DNA of 64,000 nt from Dugong dugon (lineage: Eukaryota > Chordata > Mammalia > Sirenia > Dugongidae): the NCBI GenBank assembly GCA_030035585.1, contig CM057461.1, forward strand, positions 165,985,624 through 166,049,623, given 5' to 3'. Numbering within the stretch: position 1 is the first letter of the stretch; every line of letters starts with the position of its first letter. Positions 25,723-35,609 of this stretch are shown here, in pieces. The position numbers and the translations under genes were made by a program. Below the pieces are notes generated by a model. That model was not told where the DNA came from, made no database searches, and worked only from the letters and a program-made list of their open reading frames with translations.

Positions 25723-26423
25723 ATGGGTGGGAGAATAGATGTAAAAGTTCTGCACAGTTGCAGTGATATTCCTTGGTGTAGTTTTTGGTTAACAGACTCT
25801 GTGGGAAACAATAATAGTTAATAGTAGTGTACTTGCATTAGTTTTGGTCTTCCTTGTTTGCTAGCTAAATGCATCTTTTACTTGACACAGGTGAGTGATA
25901 CTATTGAGGTCCGTTCTAAATAAGAGTAAGTTTATTGTCCTACAACTTTAGAAACTCAGATATAAATTTGAAATAATTTTCTTATTGTTAAAATTCTTCC
26001 CAGTCATCAGTGTTGAACTTGTGCTTTCAAAATTTAACTTAATGCAGTTTAGCATTGTAATGTCAAAGAATATAATGAAGGCAAAGGCAATGGTGATCTT
26101 TTTCTTTTTTATTGTGCTTTAGATGAAGTGTTACAGAACAAGCTAGCTTCTCATTAAACAGTTAGTACACATATTGTTTTATGACATTGGTTAACAACCC
26201 CATGACATGTCAACACTCTCGACAGTGGTGATTATTGAAAGCTATGAATTTGATTTAGGAAAACATAGTAGCCATGTAAAAATATGTTATAGGAGCTTTA
26301 CTAAAGTTGTTTTAAAACTGACGGTTGACTGTGAGTTGATGATTATTGAAGCTAGCTAATAGGTATGTGAGGGTGCTCTTTATATTATTCTGTCTAATTT
26401 TAATATGTTTATATTTTCTGTGG

Positions 26424-26484
26424 ATCCCTGGTTGTCTAGTGGTTAGAGAGCTTGGCTGCTAACCAAAAAGTTGGCAGTTCAAAT
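26424..26484 (+). repeat. AfroSINE head only, sense
   Basis: Only the tRNA-like head survives ('gatccctggttgtctagtgg' through 'ggcagttcaaat'); the body and tail are missing. Confidence 0.7.
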
Positions 26485-26916
26485 AATAGAAAGCTTTAAA
26501 ACAAAATGGAGTAGGAGATTACTGAAAACTTAAGAATCTTCTGGACCAAACTTTCCCTTCCTTATTTGTGGAATGGATTTATTGCTCTCCATTAAGTTAT
26601 TCAAACTCCAAATAAAACCAAAGCTGTTTTCTGAAGGTATATTTGATTCTGTCTACATGAACTCCTTGTAGCTCAGCTTGATGCGGTAGTGAGATGGCAA
26701 GAATACAGATTATATACTCTGATTTTTTTTTTTAACCGTGTGTTATCTTTATTATTGTGGAACTTTTTTTTTTTTAGGTTAATGACACCAAGTCTACTTA
26801 GGCAGTCACTAGATGCATTAAATTTTGAGTCAACTCTTGTGAAAAGTTTGGAAACAATTGATACTGGAGAGTGATAGTGTAAGGGACAGGCGAATTAGTC
26901 ATTCTTCTAGATCATT

Positions 26917-27140
26917 TGTTCTCAGCCAGGGTGATTTTACCCTCAAGTGGACATTTAGCAATGTTTGGAGACATTTCTGATCATCATAATTTGGGATTGG
27001 TGGGTTTGCTACAGGTATCTACTGGGTAGAAGCCAGTGATGGCTTCTCCAGATCCTACAGTGCTCAGGACACCCTGTCACAGGACAGCCCATCACAACAA
27101 AGAATTCTCTGGTCCAAAATGTTAGTAATGTTACAATTGG
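26917..27140 (+). mobile_element. MER5A-like hAT-Charlie MITE
   Basis: 'gttctcagccagggtgattt' near the left end and 'caacaaagaattctctggtcc' near the right end match the layout I recall for the MER5A family. It is old, with small indels. The family name is from memory. Confidence 0.65.
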
Positions 27141-27625
27141 CACTCTTTTAGAGTGTACAACCAGAAATATTATATAGCCAAACTAAATTACTTTGACTTT
27201 CTACAGATATATACTCTTAAGAATTATGTTTTAAAAGTATGGTGTCAGTTTTTACAGAGATTGAGTTAAGAAGCAACAAAGACCATTTTCTTCCTTTATA
27301 ATTCCTTCAAGTTCCTTTTTGAATTTAGTGCTGAGAAAATTGTCACTTTCCTGATGTAGGAGTATATTTCCTTGTAACTTATGATGTTTCGATTTTGCCT
27401 TTTCTCCCAGGAAGCTAGAGCCAAATTTTATGCTCTGTTATAGCAGTGATTTCTTATTTAGGCTTATAGTTATGTTGTCTTTTCCTTTGCTATATTGGTC
27501 TTTTATCCTTACTGTAATAATGGCCAATAACTGTGAGCTATGTGTATTTGTGTATATGAAGAGAACATACAAGTAATATGTAAGTGCTCCCAAATTCCCA
27601 GACCAATTCATACTTCTGTAGGATC

Positions 27626-27641
27626 AAATGAACAGATTTTT
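27626..27641. repeat. Target-site duplication, left copy (L1 of 27642-29558)
   Basis: AAATGAACAGATTTTT, 16 bases, repeated at 29559-29574. Confidence 0.85.
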
Positions 27642-27661
27642 TTTTTGGGAAAAAAGTATTG

Positions 27662-27666
27662 GGATG
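27662..27666. repeat. LTR target duplication, left copy
   Basis: GGATG directly before the LTR, repeated at 28162-28166. Confidence 0.8.
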
Positions 27667-28161
27667 TGTCATGGTTTGAATTATGTCCCCCCAAAAATGT
27701 GTGTATCAGTATGGGCCATGATTCCCAGAATTGTGTGGTTGGCCTCCATTTTGTGATTGTAACTTTACGTCAAAGAGGATTAGGGTGGGATTGTAATACC
27801 ACCCTTACCCAGGTCACATCCCTGATCCAGTGTAAAGGGAGTTTCCCTGGGGTGTGGCCTGCACCACCTTTTATCTCTCAAGAGATAGAAGGAAAGGGAA
27901 GCAAGCAGAGAATTGGGGGACCTCATACCATCAAGAAAGCTGTGCTGGGAGCAGAGCGCGTCCTTTGGACTGGGGTCCCTGCTCTGGGAAGCTCCTAGTC
28001 CGGGGGAACATTGATGAGAAGGCCGGGAGAGAGAAAGCCTTCCCCTGGAGCTGATGCCCTGAATTTGGACTTTTAGCCTACTTTACTGTGAAGAAATTTC
28101 TCTTCGTGAAAGCCATCCACTTGTGGTATTTCTGTTGTAGCAGCACTAGATGACTAAGACA
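27667..28161 (+). mobile_element. Solo LTR (MaLR/ERVL-like)
   Basis: A 495-base element starting TGTCATGG and ending ACTAAGACA (TG...CA), flanked by a perfect 5-base duplication GGATG. The interior contains 'gaattatgtccccccaaaaa' near the start and 'cacttgtggtatttctgttg' near the end, as in mammalian MaLR-type LTRs. There is no internal coding region or second LTR, so it is a solo LTR left by recombination between LTRs. Open frames across it are fortuitous. Confidence 0.85.
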
Positions 28162-28166
28162 GGATG
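28162..28166. repeat. LTR target duplication, right copy
   Basis: GGATG directly after the LTR terminus CA, matching 27662-27666. Confidence 0.8.
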
Positions 28167-29558
28167 TTTATTTTTTTGTTTATTGTTGTAGTTTAAGTGA
28201 AACTTACATTTCAAGTTAGTATCTTATACAAAAATTTATGCATACGTTGTTATGTGACCCTAATTGCTCTCCCTGTACTATAACAGCACAATCCTCCTTT
28301 CCACCTCTGATTTAGCGTGTCCATTCAACAAGCTCCTAACCCCCTCTGCCTTCTCATCTCACCTCTGAACAGAAGCTGCCCGTTTAATCTCATGTATCTA
28401 CTTGAGCTAAGAAGCACACTCTTCACGAGTATCATTTTATGCCCCACAGTCCAGTCAAATCCCTGTCTGAAGAGTTGGCCTCAGGAATTGTTTTAGTTCT
28501 GGGTTGATAGAGAATCCAGGGGCCGTGCTTTCCGGGGTTCCTATAGTCTCAGCAGACCATTAAGTCTGATCTTCTTACTGGAATTTGAGTTCTGCACACC
28601 ACCTTTCTCCTGCTCCATCCGGGACTCTATGTTGTGTTCCCTGTCAGGGCGTTCATTGGTGGTAGCCGGGCACCATCTAGTTCTTCTGGTCTCAGGTTGA
28701 TGAAGTCTCTGGTTTATGTGGCCCTTTCTGTCTCTTGGGCTAATACTTTCCTTGTGTCTTTGGTGTTCTTCATTCTCCTTTACTCCAGGTGGTTGGGACC
28801 AACTGATGCATCTTAGATGGCCGCTTGCAAGCTTTTAAGACCCCAGATGCCACTCACCAAAGTAGGATGCAGAACATTTTCTTAAAAGCTTTGTTATGCC
28901 AGTTGATGTAGATGTCCTCTGAAAGCATGGTCCCCAGACCCCTGCCTCTGCTCATCTGTCCCTCAAAGTGTTTGATTGTATTCAGGAAACTTCTTAGCTT
29001 TGGTTTAGTCCAGTTGTGCTGACTTCCCCTGTAGTGTGTGCTGTCCTTCCCTTCATCTAAGATAATTCTTATCTACTATCTAGTTAGTGAATGACCCTCC
29101 CTCCCCACCCTCGTAACCATCAAAGAATGTTGTCTTCTGTGTTTCAACCTTTGAGTTCTTGTAATAGTGGTCTTATGCAATATTTGTCCTTCTGTGACTG
29201 ATTAAATTCAATGAGCATAATGCCCACCAGATTCCTCCATGTTATAAGATGTTTCACGGCTTCATCATTGTTCTTTATCATTGCGTAGTATTACATTGTG
29301 TGGATATACCATAATTTGTTAATCTGTTGATGGGCACCTAGGTTGTTTCCATCTTTTTGCTATTGTGAACAGTGCTACAGTGAACATGAGTGTGCGTATA
29401 TCCATTCGTGTGACGGCTCTTGTTTCTCTAGGATATATTCCAAGGAGCGGGATAGCTGGATCATATGGTACTTCTATTTCTAGCTTTTTAAGAAAGCGCC
29501 AAATCGATTTCTAAAGTGGTTATACCATTTTACATTCCCATTAACAGCGTTTAAGTGA

Positions 29559-29574
29559 AAATGAACAGATTTTT
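29559..29574. repeat. Target-site duplication, right copy (L1)
   Basis: Exact 16-base match to 27626-27641. Confidence 0.85.
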
Positions 29575-30431
29575 AATTTATTTTGTAATGATTTTTTTAA
29601 AAAAATCTCGTTTTTCAGACAATTTTAAAATACATGCATGCTATAAAAATATTACTGTATATTAGTGCAAATGATAGGTGGGAAATTGCTCACCCCATTC
29701 ATTCCCCAGGGATTCATAAATATTTCTAGCATGAAAATTTAAAGTTGATTTGAAATTCCAATTTACCATAAGCTTGAAATTCTATTATGGTTGGCCAGGG
29801 TTGCGTTCTTTTCTTTTCATTTTTGGGTAAGTTAAGTACATTTATAAAAACTGAGTAGAGTGACAACAGTGTCTCAGGAGAATTATATTTTCTGATAAAC
29901 TTCCTTTTATTGATGTGACAAAACCCAGTTAAATAAAAATAAGTGCCATATTTTGTGTTAGAGCACACTTGATCATAAGTATGCAATAATCTTCCTAGCC
30001 CATATTTTTAATAATTTAGCATGACTCATTAACAGTTATTCAACATGTGATTTTCATTGCTGTGAAGTTAAAAGTAAAGAAAATTCCAGTATCATCACTG
30101 ATTTGCAAATTTCTTTTTTCTGTTATAGTTCTCCCAAGCAGTCAAAAGGAAAACACCTCATAATTTATGTAACATGCATAGGAAAAGTTCACAGACTATT
30201 TTTGTTTTAACCCTTTCAAAACCTGTGGGACATCCCACCCACTTTTTATGCCTCTGGAGTTCTTTGGAAAGGGGTTAGCTGAATTGTAATGCATTGAGCC
30301 TCAAGGTGGGAGCTTCTTGAAATGTATGCACCTCAAAAATGCTAGGATGGAGCCTCATTTTTCTGTAGATTGAGCATTGACTTAGGTGATGCCTCCTGGA
30401 TATGTGAATTTTCTAAATTTCAAACAAATTA

Positions 30432-30598
30432 AAAAAAAAAAAAAAAAACCTGTTGCCCTCAAGTCCGACTCATAGCAACTCTATAGGACTGGGTAGAACT
30501 GCCCCATAGAGTTTCCAAGGAGCGGTTGGTGGATTTGAACTGCCAACCTTTTGGTTAGTAGTTGAGCTTTTAACCACTGCGTTTTAACCGGGCCCTTC
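30432..30598 (-). repeat. AfroSINE, antisense
   Basis: Antisense SINE from 'aacctgttgccctcaag' to the head complement 'gtttaaccactgcg...ccgggccc'. It is preceded by an A-run of about 18 bases. Confidence 0.88.
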
Positions 30599-31235
30599 CA
30601 GGTCTGCTCTGCATGGCTAGAAACACAGGAAGCGGTGAAAGTGGATGAAGCAGCTTTATTTACTTGGCCAAGTAAAGGAGCCCACCGGGACTTGTGCTTC
30701 CAAGGTGGCTCCCTGAACAATGGCCTGAGGGGTTTATATGGGGAGAGTAAAATTGGGTCTGGGGTGTCAGGGCTACCCCAAGGTGGAGTCAGCTTGCTGA
30801 TTGGTTTGGCCCATAAAGGCGTTCCTGGGGCAGTCCGATCTTCTGTGCCTGCTCAGGCTGGGGCGGGGGGGGGGGGGGGGCACAAAGATGGCGTTTTCCC
30901 CACATCCAGGGAGTAGATGGGGGGTGTGTTTTTCAGCCTCTGATGTCAATAGGTCATTCAAGGGACACAGTTGTTGGTACTGCGGGTGTCAGGCAGGCCA
31001 AACCTGGTTCCAGATCAGTTTTGATTGGTCTTGAGACCCCAGTCTCTTGTTTTTCTTAACTGAGCCGGAGCTAGAAATATACCTAAATAAGGAGATATCT
31101 TAAAAACAGATAGCTTACATGTAAGGAGTTAGTTCTCATATCACATAGGATGGCGGGCACCACCCCACTGCTTATTCAAGACGGTGGGCGTGCTATCAGC
31201 CTCAGCACTGCCAGCACTCTGCCCTTATTTCTGTG
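30599..31235 (-). mobile_element. Possible antisense retroviral-type LTR
   Basis: GC-richer than its surroundings, with features of an LTR read on the minus strand: 'agctttatttacttgg' contains the complement of AATAAA, and 'ggggtttatatgggg' the complement of a TATA-like box about 90 bases further in. It also carries 'gcttgctgattggtttggcc' (complement includes a CCAAT box). A G-run lies inside. No terminal TG/CA pair or target duplication could be fixed and no family was recognised. Confidence 0.4.
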
Positions 31236-31604
31236 AGGTAAGTCCCCTCACTGTGTTTCCTATTACTGTGGGCTCTTCAGAATGTGCTTACAGCGAGAAT
31301 AAGCTTATTGCCAGTCTTCATTCAGTCATAGGGGCCATATTTTCCTTGATGCCATTCCTTGTTTCCAGGTGTTACTGGCTCTCTGCTTTTCTAGCTTCTG
31401 AACAGTAAATAATGCCTTTGAGATAAAAAATAATACATTGCAGTGGTACTTTTCAAGAGATTGGAACTTCCATAAATTATTCTATATTCGGTCTTAGGGC
31501 ACAGTCATTGCTTCTGCATGTAGCAGGTGGAATGCACCACTGTGAGCAGTTCTGCAGTATTCCAAGGCAGCTGTTTCTGCTGCTTATCTGTTAGCTAACT
31601 ATTT

Positions 31605-31806
31605 TTGTTATAATGAAGAATACATAGTAGTGGTAATTTTCCTGAGATTCAAATTCCTTTAGTTTTATTTATTTGGCCCGACGTACTGCTTTTGCAGTAA
31701 TGAAGAATGCATTGTATTGGTAATTTTCCTGAGATAAAAAGAGTCCCTTGGCTTCATTTATTTGGGCTGTAAGTACTGCTTTTGCAGTAAGGAAGAATGC
31801 ATTGTA
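31605..31806. repeat. Tandem repeat, about 87-90 bp period
   Basis: 'taatgaagaatacatagtag', 'taatgaagaatgcattgtat' and 'taaggaagaatgcattgtac' begin three successive units at about 31612, 31699 and 31789. The first two complete units share 'ggtaattttcctgagat' and a 'tttatttggsc'-like segment, and 'gtactgcttttgcagtaa' recurs 90 bases apart. A looser related unit may lie at 31405-31450. Confidence 0.75.
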
Positions 31807-32245
31807 CTATGTTTTGAAAAGTTTCATGAAAAAGGCTAAGAAGAAGGAGGCTAGAATAAAACTTACGTGCAATCATTGCCAGGTGCCTTCATGTTTTACA
31901 AATTAAAAAAATTTAAAAACAATTTTATCGTTGGCTCATATAGGTAGAATTTATGATGTCCAGCATCTGCTGGGATATATGTGATCCTAGATAATGGGTA
32001 TCAAAATCCATAATGCATAACAAAAGTTCTGAATTGGTCCTTTAATCAGCATGCCTTCATTAGTAATAACTAACGTAGCAACAAGAAATTCAAAGGAGAA
32101 AATAATTGGTTCTTGAAAGGGTTAAAAAATAAATTACAGGGTTACTGCCTTGCTCAGTCTTTGATTTGATGCTTGGCTTAGATGTTTATTAGTTCTGAAA
32201 CTTACAGATTCTGTTGCTTTAAAGATCTTTTAGTAGTAGAGAAAA

Positions 32246-32462
32246 GGAGCCCTGGTGACGCAGTAGTGAAGTGCTCAGCTGTTAACCAGAAGTTTGGAGG
32301 TCTGAGCCCACCAGCTTCTCTGCGGGAGAAAGATGTAGCAGTCTGCTTCTGAAAAGATTTGCAGCCTTGGAAACCATATGGGGCAGTTCTGCTCTGTCCT
32401 GCAGGGTTGCTGCGAGTCAGATAGACTTGATGGTGACAGGTTTGGTTTTTTGGTTTAGTTGT
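32246..32462 (+). repeat. AfroSINE long variant, sense
   Basis: Sense SINE from 'aggagccctggtgacgcag' through the longer body with 'agatgtagcagtctgcttc' to 'tggtgacaggtttggtttt'. The extra internal block distinguishes it from the shorter form. Confidence 0.88.
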
Positions 32463-32775
32463 AGAGAAATAGGAGGCTTTGAATTGTTTCAAGTTTCTCT
32501 TATATGTTAGGTAGTTTAGAAGGCTAACTGATTAGTTTTCACATAGTTATCATCTTTTCTTTCCATTTTTATTACCTGGTTCTCCTTTTAGAAATAGGAC
32601 GTTGAAGTTGGACTGGGGAGGAGTCAGCAAAAAAGTGTCTATTAGTTGCTGCTTGGATGGTGGTAAGACATGTGAAAACATTTTGGTGTTTTTCAAACCT
32701 TAGGACTGCAACCCACAGTAAAAAACAAAAAGCCATTTTACATTGTATCCAGTACATAATTCAGGTATATATGTA

Positions 32776-33161
32776 CAGCCATGTGCTGCATAACATTCGT
32801 TTAGGCAACGTGCTGACTGCATATACGGCTGTGGTCCTATAAAGTTATAATAGAGTTCAAAAATCCCAATTGCAGAATGGGACTTGGCAAATGTATCTAA
32901 CGTCAGTTAGTCAAATGTTTGTCTCAGTATATAGTATATAATGTACATTTCTATGCATAAAAAAGTTAAACACACTAAAACAGCTTTAACATAATCATAC
33001 AGTAGTAATAATAATAATAATAATGTTTTATGGGTTGTATGTAAGTTGTATGTTTGTAACCTGGGGATTGCCTGTATGTAATAGGATGTTGGCACAATAT
33101 CCAAGTCACATATTGTCATCTTTCACAGAACGTATTGTGGGCACTAAGCAACGCATGACTG
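32776..33161. mobile_element. Tigger-like (pogo/Tc1) DNA transposon, non-autonomous
   Basis: Imperfect terminal inverted repeats ('cagccatgtgctgcataac' at the left; the right end 'aagcaacgcatgactg' is the complement of a related sequence) flanked by TA on both sides (32774-32775 and 33162-33163), as expected for Tc1/mariner/pogo insertion. There is no transposase frame. It contains a (TAA)n run at about 33003-33024. Confidence 0.75.
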
Positions 33162-33613
33162 TATATACATATAGCAAACAAATGTTTCAAGAAACAGTGC
33201 TTGCTTTACTACGTGTACATGCAGTCTGGTATTTTTATGCGATTTCATTTTAAATAATTGCTGGTTACATCCCACTAAATTGCAGCATGCACTTTCAAAA
33301 ATACTATTTTATTGTATTAACTACCTGTGTTTGTTAGAAATTCACTGTGCTGTTAAGCAAATAGAAGACTGTTTTGAGTAAAAACGTTGTCATTCTCCAT
33401 TAAATTGTCTTATATGAGCATTTAATAAAAATAAATAAAATATTTTACAAACATGGTTGAAATCATCTTGTGTTATGATGAAATATAAGCAGTTCTACTC
33501 AAGCAAATGTAAGTTATTTTGGTAAAAACTCATTTTTAACATTGTAGCTGTACTTTAACCCCTTCCCTTTTTTCTTAAAAGGCATTTAAACACAAACAGA
33601 ACTTAATTCTAAC

Positions 33614-33623
33614 AGATTATTTT
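33614..33623. repeat. Target-site duplication, left copy (L1 of 33624-41236)
   Basis: AGATTATTTT, repeated at 41237-41246. Confidence 0.75.
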
Positions 33624-35609
33624 TTTTATTGTTGTAGTTTAAATGAAGTTTACATTTCAAGTTAGTCTCCCATACAAAAAGTTATACATACATTGTTATG
33701 TGACCCTAATTGCTCTCCCAATACTATAACAGCACAATCCTCTTTTCCACCCCTCATACCCCATGTCCATTCAACCAGCTCCTAACCCTCTCTGCCTTCC
33801 CATCTCACCTCTGGACAGAAGCTGCCCATTTAGTCTCTCGTATCTACTTGAGCTAAGAGGTACACTCTTCATGAGTACCACTTTATGTCCCACAGTCCAG
33901 TCCAATCCCTGTCTGAAGAGTTGGACTTGGAAATTGTTTTAGTTCTGGGCTGATAGAGAATCCAGGGGCCATGCTTTCCAGAGTTCCTCCAGTCTCAGTC
34001 AGACCATTAAGTCTAGTCGTCTTACTGGAATTTGAGTTCTGCACCCCACCTTTCTCCTGCTCCATCCGGGACTCTCTGTTGTGTTCCCTGTCAGGGCGGT
34101 CATTGGTGGTAGCTGGGCACCATCTAGTTCTTCTGGTCTCAGGCTGATGAAGTCTCTGGTTTACGTGGTCCTTTCTGTCTCTTGGGCTAATATTTTCCTT
34201 GTGTCTTTAGTGTTCTTCATTCTCCTTTACTCCAGGTGGTTTGGACCAATTGATGCATCTTAGATGGCCACTCGCTAGCTTTTAAGACCCCAGATGCCAC
34301 TCACCAAAGTAGGATGCAGAACATTTTCTTAATAAGCTTTGTTATGCCAGTTGACCTAGATGTCCCCTGAAAGCATGGTCCCCAGACCCCTACCTCTGCT
34401 AGTCTGTCCCTTAAAGTGTTTGTATTCAGGAAACTTCTTAGCTTTGGTTTAGTCCAGTTGTGCTGACTTCCCCTGTAGTGTGTGCTGTCCTTCCCTTCAC
34501 CTAAGATAATTCTTATCTACTATCTAGTTAGCAAATAACCCTTACCCTCCCTCCCCACCCTTATAACCATCAAGAATGTTTTCTTCTGTGTTTAAACCTT
34601 TTCTTGAGTTCTTATAATAGTGGTCTTATACAGTATTTGTCCTGTGACTGACTAAATTCACTCAACATAATGACCTCCAGCTTACTCCATGTTATAAGAT
34701 GTTTCACGGCTTCATCGTTGTTCTTTATCATTGCGTAGTACTCCATTGTGTGGATATAGCATAATTTTTTTATCCATTTGTCTGTTGATGGGCACCTAGG
34801 TTGTTTCCATCTATTTGCTATTGTGAACAGTGCTGCAGTGAACATGGGTGTGTATATATGTACATTCGTGTAACGGCTCTTATTTCTCTAGGATATATTC
34901 CAAGAAGTGGGATAGCTGGATCATATGGTACTTCTATTTCTAGCTTTTTAAGGAAGCGCCAAATTGATTTCCAAAGTGGTTGTACCATTTTACATTCCCA
35001 TGTATAAGTGTTCTAGTCTCTCCACAACCTCTCCAGCATTTATTATTTTGTGTTTTTGGGATTAATGCTAGCCTTGTTGGGGTGAGATGATATCTCGTTG
35101 TAGTTTTGATGTGCATTTCTCTAATTGCTAATGATCGTGAGCATTTCTTCATGTATCTGTTAGCTGCCTGAATATCTTCTTTGGCGAAGTGCCTGTTCAT
35201 ATCCTTCGCCCGTTTTTAAATTGGGTTATTTGTTTTTTTGTTGTTGAGGTTTTGCAGTATCTTGTAGATTTTAGAGATTAGACGCTGTTCGGATTTGTCA
35301 TAGCCAAAAATTTTTTTCCCAGTCTGTAGGTTGTCTTTTTACTCTTTTGGTGAAGTCTTTTGATGAGCATAAGTGTTTGAGTTTTAGGAGCTCCCAGTTA
35401 TCTAGTCTCTCTTCTGGTGCTTGTGCATTGTTACTTATGGTTCATACTGTGTTTATGCCACGTATTAGGGCTCCTAGTGTTGTCCCTATGTATTCTTCCA
35501 TGATCTTTATTGTTTTTGATTTTATGTTTAAGTCTTTGATCCATTTTGAGTTAGTTCTTGTGCATGGTGGGAGGTATGGGTCTTGTGTCAGTTTATTGCA
35601 GATGGATAT

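Larger units (their letters stand above)
27642..29558 (-). mobile_element. L1 3' end, antisense, with short 3' extension and nested LTR
   Basis: A 5'-truncated antisense L1. Left to right: a T-run (its poly(A) complement), about 20 bases of non-L1 sequence, a solo LTR (27667-28161), a second T-rich stretch where the normal L1 3' end begins ('gtttattgttgtagtttaag'), the whole 3'UTR to about 29170, and the end of ORF2 to 29558. The 16-base duplication encloses the whole unit. The sequence between the two T-rich stretches is a candidate short 3' transduction. Confidence 0.85.

Noticed and set aside
27540-27998. 152-codon + strand frame in intron 2
   Set aside because: It lies across a solo LTR and its flank and is explained by that non-coding repeat. 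No protein family was recognised.
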